Source: Ignavibacteria bacterium (GTDB lineage Bacteria; Bacteroidota; Ignavibacteria; Tepidaquicellales; Tepidaquicellaceae). Taken from it: 64,000 nucleotides of DNA. Where the stretch lies: the NCBI GenBank assembly GCA_028714695.1, contig JAQTLX010000011.1, positions 62,001-126,000 of the forward strand. Direction: 5' to 3'. This document shows positions 45,925 to 54,595 of the stretch, one piece after another; the first letter of the stretch is position 1, and every line of letters starts with the position of its first letter. The notes beneath the pieces were generated by a model. It was not told where the DNA came from. It saw only the letters and a list, made by a program, of their open reading frames with translations, and searched no databases. A program made the position numbers and the translations under genes.

Positions 45925-46115
45925 CAATTAACTATTAGCAATTAACGATTAACAATTTTTCACTAAACGCTCAATAATAAAACCCGGATTTTTCTTAAAA
46001 AAAAGAACAGGTGCTCCATTGCTGCACATAATGCTAACGTTAATTGCTGTGCACGTTAATCGCTAATAGTTAATTGTTAATTGTTAATCGTTAATTGTTA
46101 ATCGTTAATTGTTAT
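45925..46115. repeat. AT-rich inverted repeat with tandem TTAATTGTTAATCG array
   Basis: Left arm 45925-45957 pairs with the sequence from 46055: GTTAATCGCTAATAGTTAATTG has one mismatch to the reverse complement of the left arm. Past that the unit TTAATTGTTAATCG repeats almost three times (about 46077-46115), running through the dinB stop codon at 46105-46107. Between arms lies a further imperfect hairpin (TGCACATAATGCTAACG...). No gene inside. Could be a structured 3' end, or a protein-binding array. Confidence 0.75.
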
Positions 46116-47403
46116 TGAGCCCCACGCGAATAATCCCCTCGCCGTACCTCTGCTTAAGTTTGTCCAGTTCATAGAACGGAAGGTGCACTCTGTTTCTGAA
46201 AAGGTCGAAGTTATAGTTCTTCGTGTCCTTGTGCAGGTCGAACACACTCATTCCGAACATACGCGCGGGCATATCTTCCCGCGGATCGGGAAGGTTTTCG
46301 TATATCTTCATCGCGGCTTCGAAGATTTCCCTGTCGTCGTTTGTGTACTCCCTCAGGCGCATATCGTTGGAAGCATAGCGCAGATTTCCGTACCTGATTA
46401 CAAAATACAAATGCCCCGCCACGAGTTCCTTTGCGCGCATTTTTCTGCAGAGGTATTCCCCGACGCGTCTTATTTCATCGCGCACGTCTTTAGGTTTGAA
46501 AATATTGTTCGTAAGCGTGTGATGGTGGTTAAGCATTTTCTCGGGTCTTTCTTTTCTGAATATTCCCGAAGTGTCTTCGCCTCTTGCAAGTCTGCGGAAA
46601 ACAATTCCGTTAACGCCGAATTCCTTTTTCAGCGAACCCTCGTTCGAATTCGCAAGGTCGCCTACAGTTAGTATGTTCATTAACCCCAGCCTGCGCCCAA
46701 TCCTTGTGCCTATTCCCCAGATTTTTTTTACAGGAAGAGGATACATCAGAGTTTCTTTGTCTTCGGGACGGATTACCGTGAGCCCGTCGGGCTTCTGAAA
46801 TTTCGTAGCCATCTTCGCGTACGTCTTGTTATAAGAAACACCGACTGAAACCGTGAGATTTTCGAGGTCCATTATTCTTTTCTTGACAGTTCTCCCGAAC
46901 TCCCGCGCCTCATCGAAGTTCTTCACAAAATCAGTTATGTCGAGAAAATATTCGTCTATGCTGTACGTTTCTATGCACTCTTCGGGAACAAGCCGCTTCA
47001 ATGCCGTCATGAGATTCTGCATAATGATTTCGTATTTCGGACCGTAACACGGAAGCGAAATCAACTGCGGGCACAGTTTCTTTGCTTCCCATAAACTTGT
47101 ACCCGTCTCAATTCCGAACGCCCGCGCTTCGTATGAAGCCGTCATAACGATGCCCTTCATGCCCGTCGTACTGCCGACAGAAACAGGTTTCCCGCGGAGA
47201 TTCGGATTATCCCGCTGCTCGACCTGCGCATAGAACGCGTCGAAATCCAGATGAATGAAAACACGCCGCCCCGCATGCTCGGTGTGGGGCGACAAATCCT
47301 TGTAGTGCGGAAAGGAATAAAGAGGCATAATCCGTATGCGCTTGTACATCGAATGATACCCCTGCTCCTCCCTCGGCACAAAAAATGATGAACTTATTGC
47401 CAT
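46105..47403 (-). CDS. dinB: DNA polymerase IV (Y-family)
   Basis: 432 residues. Catalytic site VFIHLDFDAFYAQVEQRDNP, the SYEARAFGI motif and the SIDEYFLDIT acidic pair, then LTVSVGVSYNKTYAKMATKFQKPDGLTVI. The helix-hairpin-helix IWGIGTRIGRRL and little-finger region follow. It copies past damaged bases. The start at 47403 adds about 45 residues before the catalytic VFIHLDFD compared with E. coli (a basic, aromatic lead); internal methionines at 19 and 26 are alternatives. The last residues LNNN come from the tandem repeat array. A palindrome 30 bases upstream may be an SOS-type operator. Confidence 0.94.
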   Translation of the reverse strand: MAISSSFFVPREEQGYHSMYKRIRIMPLYSFPHYKDLSPHTEHAGRRVFIHLDFDAFYAQVEQRDNPNLRGKPVSVGSTTGMKGIVMTASYEARAFGIETGTSLWEAKKLCPQLISLPCYGPKYEIIMQNLMTALKRLVPEECIETYSIDEYFLDITDFVKNFDEAREFGRTVKKRIMDLENLTVSVGVSYNKTYAKMATKFQKPDGLTVIRPEDKETLMYPLPVKKIWGIGTRIGRRLGLMNILTVGDLANSNEGSLKKEFGVNGIVFRRLARGEDTSGIFRKERPEKMLNHHHTLTNNIFKPKDVRDEIRRVGEYLCRKMRAKELVAGHLYFVIRYGNLRYASNDMRLREYTNDDREIFEAAMKIYENLPDPREDMPARMFGMSVFDLHKDTKNYNFDLFRNRVHLPFYELDKLKQRYGEGIIRVGLNNN

Positions 47404-47431
47404 AGCCTTATAATAATATGATTATTTAATT

Positions 47432-47453
47432 ATGCCATAATATTATATGGTAT
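47432..47453. promoter_or_regulatory. Inverted repeat upstream of dinB, candidate operator
   Basis: ATGCCATA (47432-47439), six-base spacer, TATGGTAT (47446-47453): one mismatch between arms, about 30 bases before the dinB start. The form is right for a damage-response repressor, but LexA consensus in this lineage is not known to me. Confidence 0.35.
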
Positions 47454-47576
47454 ATTACAAAAAATCAAGGGGCAAAAAAAGAAATAGCGGGAGTGTGTTA
47501 TTTTACCGTGTGCTCGTTTGAAGGTCAGGGATCCGTCTTCACGGAGCGTTTTGCAAAGGGATATTATGGTATTATT

Positions 47577-48236
47577 TTAGCGCCGATTCGACAGTATCTT
47601 TATATCCTTTACATCGATAATCTGTTTGTCGTATCCGTAAAGCGTAGCGTTTATCATTGCCTGCCCCTGCTGGGCAAGCGTTGTCATCATTCCGGGTACA
47701 AATATTCTGATAACGGGAAACAGCCAGGATGTATATTTGTAAATTTTCAAAACATTCTTTAAGCCCTTTGTGGGCGACATGAATGCAGGCCGGAAATTAT
47801 AAACACGCTTGAACGGCAGTTTCATCAAGTCGTTTTCCGTTTTTCCTTTCACCCTTGCCCACATGAGTTTTCCTTTTTCCGTGCTGTCAGTACCCGAACC
47901 CGATACATAGGAAAAGACCATACCGGGATTCAACCTGCTGAGTGTTTTGGCAAAATTCAACGTCAGCGTGTATGTGACCTTATAATAATCTTCTTCTTTC
48001 ATGCCGATTGACGATGTCCCGAGACAGAAAAAGCATGCATCGTATCCCTGAATCTGATTTTCAATACCCGATAAATCCGATAAATCCTTTAGTATAATTT
48101 CTTTTACTTTTTCATGCTCGATTCCGCATGGTCTTCTGCCTATTACAAGAATTGATTCTATCTCGGAACGGTTAAGGCATTCGTGAAGCACGCCTTCGCC
48201 GACCATACCCGTTACACCTGTTATAATTGCTTTCAT
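47577..48236 (-). CDS. NAD(P)-binding Rossmann protein, HTATIP2/YbjT-like
   Basis: 219 residues. N-terminal Rossmann strand and loop MKAIITGVTGMVGEGVL (TGxxGxxG), then VIGRRP, CFFCLGTSS, YVSGSGTD and a YKxxK-like region NDLMKLPFKRVYNFRPAFM. Such short SDR-like proteins act as reductases or regulators; the substrate is unknown. Spacing of 77 bases to the E1 gene upstream carries a terminator, so it is probably transcribed separately. Confidence 0.83.
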   Translation of the reverse strand: MKAIITGVTGMVGEGVLHECLNRSEIESILVIGRRPCGIEHEKVKEIILKDLSDLSGIENQIQGYDACFFCLGTSSIGMKEEDYYKVTYTLTLNFAKTLSRLNPGMVFSYVSGSGTDSTEKGKLMWARVKGKTENDLMKLPFKRVYNFRPAFMSPTKGLKNVLKIYKYTSWLFPVIRIFVPGMMTTLAQQGQAMINATLYGYDKQIIDVKDIKILSNRR

Positions 48237-48259
48237 GTTGTTTTTATGAAACCTTCTAA

Positions 48260-48296
48260 ATGAAAAAGCAGAGTCCCGTTCCGGACTCTGCCTTAA
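48260..48296 (-). terminator. Terminator after the E1 dehydrogenase gene
   Basis: GCAGAGTCC (48268-48276) and GGACTCTGC (48283-48291), perfect 9-bp stem with a six-base loop. On the minus strand it is followed by TTTTTCATT. Begins 18 bases after the E1 stop. Confidence 0.88.
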
Positions 48297-48313
48297 AAAT
48301 TCAATTAATAAAA

Positions 48314-50770
48314 TTAAAAGAACTCAGGAAACTTTGCCGGATTCGCTTCATGCATAATACCGTAAACCGATTTCACAACGTCCTCAATACTCGGTTTCGA
48401 GAAATAATCTCCGTCAACGCCGTAAGGAGGTCTGTGCGCCTTCGCGCTCAAACACTGCGGACGAGAATCGAGATACTGATATCCGCCCTGCTCGTCAACT
48501 ATCTGCTGCATCATGAATGCTGTTGCGCCTCCGGGTACGTCTTCGTCAACGAATAATACGCGGTTTGTCTTTTGAATCGACTTGATAATTATTCCGAACC
48601 TGTCGAAAGGCAGTAATGTCTGAGCGTCAATTACCTCAACGGAAATTCCCATTTGTTTCAGTTTCACAGCAGCGCTGCGGACGATATCCAGTGTAGCGCC
48701 GTAAGAAACAACCGTAATGTCAGTTCCTTCGTCCATTACTTCGGGCAATCCGAGCGGTACCTGTATTTCGGTAATGTTTGCGGGGAGTTTCTCCTTGAAC
48801 CTGTATGCATTCAGCCTTTCAATCACCATTCCCGGGTCATCAGATTTCAGAAGTGTATTATAGAATCCTGCTGCCTGCGTCATGTTTCTCGGAACGCAAA
48901 TATGAATTCCTCTCAGGCAGCTGATTATCGTGCCCATCGGAGAACCCGAATGGAATATGCCGACCAGCCTGTGTCCTCTGGTTCTTATTATAAGCGGCGC
49001 TTTCTGACCGCCGTGTGTTCTGTAATGCAGGTTTGCAAGGTCATCGGTCAATATCTGAATCGCATAGAATAAATAGTCAAGATACTGAATTTCAACTATC
49101 GGTCTCAGTCCTCTGAGCGCTGCTCCTATCCCCTGTCCTACGATTGTCTGTTCTCTTATGCCCGTATCAGTTATTCTTATATCGCCGTACTTCGCCTGCA
49201 GTCCTGCCATCCCCTGATTGACGTCTCCCAACTGCCCAACGTCTTCGCCTATTGCAAATACGCGCGGGTCGCGTTTGAAAACCTCATCGAAGAGAGCGAG
49301 AAGAACTTCCCTTCCTGCAACCATCGGTGAATCATCTTTGTAAACAGGTTTCACTTCCTTGACCAGTAACGGACTTTCATCCGATACGCTGTGAAGATAA
49401 GTGTTAAATCTTTCCTTATTGACGCCGAGATATTCATCGTACCATTCTTTAAGTTTATTTCTTTCCGAAGTATTTTCATCTTTCGTCGCAAGCAATGCAT
49501 CGAATACCGCCGCGGCATTTACTTTTCTTTCAACTTCCGTTGAACGCGAAAGGTCGTTTTGTATTTTTTCAAGCGCCTGTTTTGCTTTGCTTGTTTTTGC
49601 TGTTTCAAGAATAAGTTTTCCCGCTTCGTTTCTTTCCTTCTTTATCGGGTCGCAGTAATCAGCCCATACTTCCTGCTGAATTTTCTTTACGTTCGCTTTA
49701 ATTTCCTCTTCAATCTTATTGAGTTCTTCTTCTTTAGCAAAACCTTTTTTCAGAATCCAGTTTCTCATCTGAACTATACAGTCAAAATCTTTTTCCCACT
49801 GAAGTCTCTCCTTCGTCTTGTATCTCTCATGCGAGCCGCTTGTTGAGTGACCCTGAGGCTGTGTGACTTCGATTATGTGAAATATCGCGGGAATATGTTT
49901 CTCACGCACTTCAGCGATTCCCTTTTTATAAGTCTCGACCAGTTTTTCATAATCCCAACCGGGAACTTTATAAATCAGAAATCCCTGTTTAAGTTCTTCC
50001 GAATATTCGAATCCGCTTAATATTTCCGAGATATTCGATTTAGTCATCTGAAAAATATTCGGCACGGATATTCCGAAACCGTCATCCCAGATTGAAATAG
50101 CAAGCGGCACCATCAGCACGCCTGCAGCATTTATTGTCTCGTAGAAAACACCTTCGGCAGTACTTGCATTTCCTATTGTACCGAATGCAACTTCATCGCC
50201 GTTTACGGAGAAGTCCTTCAGGTATGATAGTGCGGGATTATTTCTGTATAATTTAGACGCGTAGGCAAGTCCCAGCAGTCTATGCATTTGCGCAGCAGTC
50301 GGAGCAATATCCGAAGTAGTGTTCTTCATATTCATCAGATTTTTCCACTTACCTTTTTCATCAAGAAGTCTCGTAGCAAAATGGTTATTCATGGAACGGC
50401 CGCCGCATGCGGGTTCTTTGCTTAAATCAGTTTCGCCGTATAACTGATAGAAAAAATGTCTCGTATCGGACATGCCTGTATAGAACGCAAATGTCTGGTC
50501 TCTGTAATACCCGGAACGAAAATCACCGTTCCTGAATGTTTTTGCCAAAGCAATTTGCGCTACTTCCTTACCATCTCCGAATATACCGAATTGCGCTCTT
50601 CCCATAAGAGTCTCTTTTCTGCCTAGCAGACTTGCCTGTCTGCTTTCAAACGCCAGTTTATAATCAGAAAGTACTTCTTCTACGTATTTTGAGTCGATTT
50701 TTACGTTTTCCAAACTATTCATATTAAATTGATTTTTCAAATTATGGTTAATTTTACCATCTTTAAGCAT
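48314..50770 (-). CDS. Fused 2-oxo acid dehydrogenase E1 alpha/beta subunits
   Basis: 818 residues joining both E1 chains. The alpha half (about 40-400) is TPP-dependent: GRAQFGIFGDGKEVAQIAL, and GDEVAFGTIGNASTAEGVFYETIN near the diphosphate site. The beta half (from PMVAGREVLLALFDEVFKRDPRVFAIGEDVG) has TDTGIREQTIVGQGIGAAL and SGSPMGTI, and ends with a transketolase C domain. Decarboxylates pyruvate or a branched-chain oxo acid and passes the acyl group to E2 lipoate; E2 and E3 genes are not adjacent. The start is fixed by AAAGGAGAG ten bases upstream. Monocistronic between a promoter region and a terminator. Confidence 0.93.
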   Translation of the reverse strand: MLKDGKINHNLKNQFNMNSLENVKIDSKYVEEVLSDYKLAFESRQASLLGRKETLMGRAQFGIFGDGKEVAQIALAKTFRNGDFRSGYYRDQTFAFYTGMSDTRHFFYQLYGETDLSKEPACGGRSMNNHFATRLLDEKGKWKNLMNMKNTTSDIAPTAAQMHRLLGLAYASKLYRNNPALSYLKDFSVNGDEVAFGTIGNASTAEGVFYETINAAGVLMVPLAISIWDDGFGISVPNIFQMTKSNISEILSGFEYSEELKQGFLIYKVPGWDYEKLVETYKKGIAEVREKHIPAIFHIIEVTQPQGHSTSGSHERYKTKERLQWEKDFDCIVQMRNWILKKGFAKEEELNKIEEEIKANVKKIQQEVWADYCDPIKKERNEAGKLILETAKTSKAKQALEKIQNDLSRSTEVERKVNAAAVFDALLATKDENTSERNKLKEWYDEYLGVNKERFNTYLHSVSDESPLLVKEVKPVYKDDSPMVAGREVLLALFDEVFKRDPRVFAIGEDVGQLGDVNQGMAGLQAKYGDIRITDTGIREQTIVGQGIGAALRGLRPIVEIQYLDYLFYAIQILTDDLANLHYRTHGGQKAPLIIRTRGHRLVGIFHSGSPMGTIISCLRGIHICVPRNMTQAAGFYNTLLKSDDPGMVIERLNAYRFKEKLPANITEIQVPLGLPEVMDEGTDITVVSYGATLDIVRSAAVKLKQMGISVEVIDAQTLLPFDRFGIIIKSIQKTNRVLFVDEDVPGGATAFMMQQIVDEQGGYQYLDSRPQCLSAKAHRPPYGVDGDYFSKPSIEDVVKSVYGIMHEANPAKFPEFF

Positions 50771-51095
50771 TTAGTGCTCTCTCCTTTCTTTCGGGCAGGG
50801 TAGTAATGTATGTTTTCTTTCCCCTAACATCAATTATAACATAAAAAACGGTAAAAACAATCCGTTATCCCGAAAGAAAATTGAAATTAATTATTAATCC
50901 CTGAATCAAAAAGGAAAATCGAAGATTAAACGGTTTTTTCATGTAATAGTCTCAAATAAAGAATAATAGTCTTATTATTATACTATTCTCCAAATAAAAG
51001 TGCCTTTTTTATCTATTTTTAGTTGATTTTCTTTTGCATAATTTTTGCTGTGCTTATATAAATATTCTTTTTAAATAAATAATAAAAAGTATAAT
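50771..51095. other. Divergent promoter region between E1 and beta-barrel genes
   Basis: 325 AT-rich bases. Holds the E1 ribosome site at its left edge and, at 51034-51062, the best promoter for the plus-strand gene. Nothing else was recognised; no ORF or RNA. Confidence 0.5.
51034..51062 (+). promoter_or_regulatory. Candidate promoter of the beta-barrel protein gene
   Basis: TTGCAT (51034-51039) and TATAAA (51057-51062) with a 17-base spacer, 33 bases before the ATG at 51096. Confidence 0.45.
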
Positions 51096-51911
51096 ATGAA
51101 AAAGTTAATACTTGCTTTATCAGTGTTAGTTATATTCTCATCCAGTCTTTTCTCACAAACAGCAATTATTTCATCAAAATTTACGAAACCGTTTTTCTCA
51201 CTTGAAGGGAATTTCGGTTATGCAATGCCAATGTTTGATTTGTCGGGGAGCAACATAAAAGAGTTTTATGATTTTAAAAATTACGGTACTAATTCCGGAT
51301 ATATGGGTAACTTGAAATTCGGTTTCACAGTAGCAAATTTCAGAAGTACGCAACTCCGTATTAAATGGACAATTGGTTACGGAAGATTTTTCGGAAGCGA
51401 TAATTATGCTTATAATGTACCGAAAGTAACACCGGGTTGGCCTACAATCAATTATACAAGTCCTTTAGCCGCTTCCGGCACCAGTTCCATAAACTTACAC
51501 CAGCCTTATTCATCAGTCGGGCTGGATTATGTTGTTTTTACCGACACGAAGCGAACATCTCTGTTTACTTTCGGAGGTGATATTATTGTTTCAGGTATGT
51601 TTGGAAAAGTATTTGACCAGCCCACAGGCAAAGCCGAGGAATACAATAACATAACTTCGGCAATACGCTTCGGCTTTGGAATTAACACGGACTATACATA
51701 CAGAGCAACAGAATTCTTTGGATTAAACGCGGGCCTGAGATTCCAATTCACGAATTTGATTGGAAAAACCTCTTCTGCCGTAACAGATGACAGAGACATC
51801 CCGTTCAATGACGGCGGAGACACATCTATTAACCCGAATCTGAAATCCAGAAATATGGGATACTTCGGTGTTCATGGCGGCGTTGTATTTTATTTCGGCG
51901 GCAGGAAATAA
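51096..51911 (+). CDS. Outer membrane beta-barrel protein (hypothetical)
   Basis: 271 residues. Signal peptide MKKLILALSVLVIFSSSLFSQ, then alternating amphipathic strands rich in Y, F and G (GYAMPMFDL, NLKFGFTVANF, AIRFGFGINTDYTYR, GLNAGLRFQF) and a terminal strand GVHGGVVFYFGGRK, where the aromatic two from the basic tail is typical of barrel proteins. About eight strands, so OmpA/OprF-barrel-sized. No specific family. Monocistronic, with its own promoter and terminator. Confidence 0.8.
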   Translation: MKKLILALSVLVIFSSSLFSQTAIISSKFTKPFFSLEGNFGYAMPMFDLSGSNIKEFYDFKNYGTNSGYMGNLKFGFTVANFRSTQLRIKWTIGYGRFFGSDNYAYNVPKVTPGWPTINYTSPLAASGTSSINLHQPYSSVGLDYVVFTDTKRTSLFTFGGDIIVSGMFGKVFDQPTGKAEEYNNITSAIRFGFGINTDYTYRATEFFGLNAGLRFQFTNLIGKTSSAVTDDRDIPFNDGGDTSINPNLKSRNMGYFGVHGGVVFYFGGRK

Positions 51912-51956
51912 ATTCGGATTATAGAAACATATTAATAATTATTTAAACGGATATTT

Positions 51957-51989
51957 AAAAACCCCGTATGTTTAGTACGGGGTTTTTTT
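51957..51989 (+). terminator. Terminator after the beta-barrel gene
   Basis: CCCCGTA (51962-51968), seven-base loop, TACGGGG (51976-51982), then seven T; A-rich lead pairs with the T-run. Confidence 0.92.
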
Positions 51990-52031
51990 ATTTATATAAC
52001 TTTCTCGAAATTTTAATTCTAAATTAAACCA

Positions 52032-53693
52032 CTACTTGATAAGGAGCATTTTCTTTGTCTCCGTAAAGTCCCCTGCTTTAATTACATAATAATAAATTCC
52101 GCTGTTTAAACTGTTTCCGTCGAATGTTACTTCATAATAGCCGGACTGTAATCTTTCGTTTACAAGCGTTGATATATTCCTGCCGAGTATATCTATTATT
52201 CTTAATGTTACCGGTCCATTTTCATTTTTCGATATTCCGTTTTCGGGAATCGCGAATCTGATTTTTGTTACAGGATTGAAAGGATTGGGATAATTCTGTT
52301 CAAGCGTAAACTTTGACGGTGTTTCCTGAGATATTAAATTTATTCCGTTGCTCGAATTGCTGAACCCTTTCAGGTTTACTATAATAGTGCTGTCGGAATT
52401 CTGTATCGTCAGAGTACCTGTGTATGTCTGATTAACTGCTGTAGGCTTGAACTTCACTTTCAGATATCTCATTTCATTTTGAGGTACTGACGACGGAACG
52501 CTTTCTACTATAAATTGCGGTGCCGATGATACCGCGGAACTGACAGTGAGTGATGCATTTCCGTAATTCATAATTCCTATATAATAACTCGATGTGTCGT
52601 TTACCGCTAATGTATCGTACACAACGTTGAATGGCGAAGCCGAAATTTCACCCTTAAGCGTAGTCGGAGAAACAGTGAATGTGCTCTTTATTCTGTCAAC
52701 CAACTCGGGATGATCAATGAATGGATTATATGTATTCTGCACGGCGTGAATTCTTGTGTTTCTCAGTCTTTCTTTCGCATCGACCGTATCCAGTACATTC
52801 CAGGCGCGCAAAATATTTTCCTGTTTGAGCGACATAAAAGTACCGAAAGCAGTAGGATAAGTCACACAGAAATAGAACAGGCTTCGAGCGCAATTGCCTT
52901 TATGCTTATCGCGCGGTTCGAATACAGTCTCGTTTGCTGCATCCTTGCCGAGTTTAGAGCCGCCAACGTTAAAAGTGATATTTGTTACCGGAAGTCCGAA
53001 CGGATAATTCGATCTCGCATTGTTTGCCGCATCATCAGTGGGATATAAATGAAATAAATCGCAAACCATCGGAGGATTGGAATTGAAGAAACTCTGCGGG
53101 AGGGTATGTTCGCAGTTAAAATTCTGCGCGGTTGCTTCCGACCTTGTTCGCACAATTGCTTTCCTGCCCGTATAAATACATTCAATCGTATCCGGCGATT
53201 CATAATGGTCAATTGTACCGTACATTGCGTCGCGTGCCGTATTGTATGTAAGCGGAATGTGTCCTGTGGTTGTAAAAGTTTTTATTGCTGCTTTCAGCGG
53301 TTCGTCAATTAATCCCTGAGTAAAACTGTATAATGCGTCAGGATATTTTGCCGTTGCCGTCAGATAATAAATAAGCGGATATTTCAGCCCACGGTTTTCA
53401 AAAATGAAAAAATCTTTATATGTGATGTTCTGATTTGTCTTGAAACGTATCGTAACTAGCACGCTGTCATATGGATTTATACTGAAAGGAGTCGTCGTAA
53501 ACGTAAACTGTGACAGCAAAGTCCTGATATTCGTTACCTGAACAACCTTATTCGAAGGATTCCGAACGTAAAAAGATTTTGTGACCTCTGCTTTTGTAAT
53601 TGCCGTATCGAGTTTTATACTGACAGGCGTAACCTGTGCAGGCAAAAGTTTAAAACACAGCAGAATAATAAAAACTAAAATTGTTTTTTGCAT
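52032..53693 (-). CDS. Secreted endonuclease I with T9SS sorting domain
   Basis: 553 residues. Signal peptide (ending LLPAQ), a beta-sandwich lead, and an endonuclease I (EndA/pfam04231) domain at about 120-330: NCEHTLPQSFF with catalytic His196, DLFHLYPTDDAANNARSNYPFG, and GNCARSLFYF. Two further beta-sandwich regions follow (Ig-like/ASPM-SPD2 type, SPFNVVYDTLAVNDTS), then the type IX sorting tail with YPNPFNPVTKIRFAIP, LRIIDILGRNIS, YYEVTFDGNSLNSGIYYY and basic end. It likely degrades extracellular DNA or RNA for nutrient use. Separate promoter; the RapZ-like gene lies six bases upstream. Confidence 0.93.
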   Translation of the reverse strand: MQKTILVFIILLCFKLLPAQVTPVSIKLDTAITKAEVTKSFYVRNPSNKVVQVTNIRTLLSQFTFTTTPFSINPYDSVLVTIRFKTNQNITYKDFFIFENRGLKYPLIYYLTATAKYPDALYSFTQGLIDEPLKAAIKTFTTTGHIPLTYNTARDAMYGTIDHYESPDTIECIYTGRKAIVRTRSEATAQNFNCEHTLPQSFFNSNPPMVCDLFHLYPTDDAANNARSNYPFGLPVTNITFNVGGSKLGKDAANETVFEPRDKHKGNCARSLFYFCVTYPTAFGTFMSLKQENILRAWNVLDTVDAKERLRNTRIHAVQNTYNPFIDHPELVDRIKSTFTVSPTTLKGEISASPFNVVYDTLAVNDTSSYYIGIMNYGNASLTVSSAVSSAPQFIVESVPSSVPQNEMRYLKVKFKPTAVNQTYTGTLTIQNSDSTIIVNLKGFSNSSNGINLISQETPSKFTLEQNYPNPFNPVTKIRFAIPENGISKNENGPVTLRIIDILGRNISTLVNERLQSGYYEVTFDGNSLNSGIYYYVIKAGDFTETKKMLLIK

Positions 53694-53699
53694 TATGTA

Positions 53700-54092
53700 T
53701 TAAATAATATTTAGATGTGAGACTTCAATTTTTACATCGGGAAATTTTTCTGTCAAATGCGCAAAAAGACTTTCTGCCGAATACACTGAACGGTGCCTGC
53801 CGCCCGTACAACCGAACGATACCATTAAATCCGTAAAATCCCGTTTTTTATAATTTTCTACAGCCTTATCGACAATTTTATACATATTTTGCATAAATTC
53901 CGTCATTACCTGCTGTTTTTTGAGAAATTCTTTAACATTTTCGTCTTTTCCGTTGAAATCCTTGTATTCATCATATTTCCCCGGATTATGAATAAAACGG
54001 CAGTCAAATACGAAACCGCCCCCGTTTTTTGTCTCATCCGCGGGGATTCCGTTGTAGATATAACTGAAAGAAAATATTCTAACTTTTAGCAA
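53700..54092 (-). CDS. RapZ C-terminal domain protein, stand-alone
   Basis: 130 residues. Matches only the C-terminal half of RapZ (normally about 285 residues): FSFSYIYNGIP, FVFDCRFIHNPGKY, FGCTGGRHRSVYSAE. The N-terminal P-loop domain is absent. The C-terminal domain is the part of E. coli RapZ that binds the small RNA GlmZ/GlmY and a sugar metabolite; stand-alone versions occur in other phyla with unknown role. It starts at 54092, 83 bases before the divergent ybjQ gene, and runs into the endonuclease gene. Confidence 0.88.
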   Translation of the reverse strand: MLKVRIFSFSYIYNGIPADETKNGGGFVFDCRFIHNPGKYDEYKDFNGKDENVKEFLKKQQVMTEFMQNMYKIVDKAVENYKKRDFTDLMVSFGCTGGRHRSVYSAESLFAHLTEKFPDVKIEVSHLNII

Positions 54093-54174
54093 TGGTTTTA
54101 CGTAAATTAATAAGCCCTGATTTCAGGGCACTAAAGATAAACAATTCAAAACTTAAATTAAGTAGAAAAAGAAA

Positions 54175-54504
54175 ATGGACCATGCATTAATTACTACGGC
54201 TTTTGAACTCGACGGTTATAAAATTGTAAAGAACCTGGGCATTATCAGGGGGATAACAGTCCGTTCAAGAAATGTCTTTGCAACTATCGGCGCCTCATTG
54301 CAAACTATCGTAGGCGGCAACATATCATTATTTACGGAACTTTGCGAAAAGACAAGACTCGAATCATTTGAACTGATGGTAAAACATGCCGAAGAACTCG
54401 GAGCAAACGCTGTTATAGGAATGAGATACGACGCTAATGATGTAATGTCGGGAGTAACGGAAGTACTGGCATACGGAACGGCTGTGATTGTAGAGAAAAA
54501 ATAA
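54175..54504 (+). CDS. ybjQ: YbjQ/UPF0145 family protein
   Basis: 109 residues, full length. ALITTAFELDGYKIVKNLGIIRGITVRS, GGNISLFTELCEKTRLESFELMVKHAEELGANAVIGMRYDAN are the family blocks. Forms beta-alpha pentamers or larger rings; function unknown, sometimes linked to metal binding. Single gene with a terminator. Confidence 0.92.
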   Translation: MDHALITTAFELDGYKIVKNLGIIRGITVRSRNVFATIGASLQTIVGGNISLFTELCEKTRLESFELMVKHAEELGANAVIGMRYDANDVMSGVTEVLAYGTAVIVEKK

Positions 54505-54526
54505 ATTAGTCACTTAATACTTCGGT

Positions 54527-54565
54527 AAAACGGGAATACGATTGTTTGTATTCCCGTTTTGCTTT
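54527..54565. terminator. Terminator between ybjQ and the DUF4349 gene
   Basis: AAAACGGGAATAC (54527-54539), eight-base loop, GTATTCCCGTTTT (54548-54560), then GCTTTTTG. A-rich arms suit both strands; lies between convergent stops 54504 and 54596. Confidence 0.88.
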
Positions 54566-54595
54566 TTGCTTTATTATATTTCTATAATCCGCTGT

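Noticed and set aside
45925-46115. Possible CRISPR-like array
   Set aside because: Units are 14 bases, contiguous without spacers, and form an inverted repeat; no cas genes nearby.
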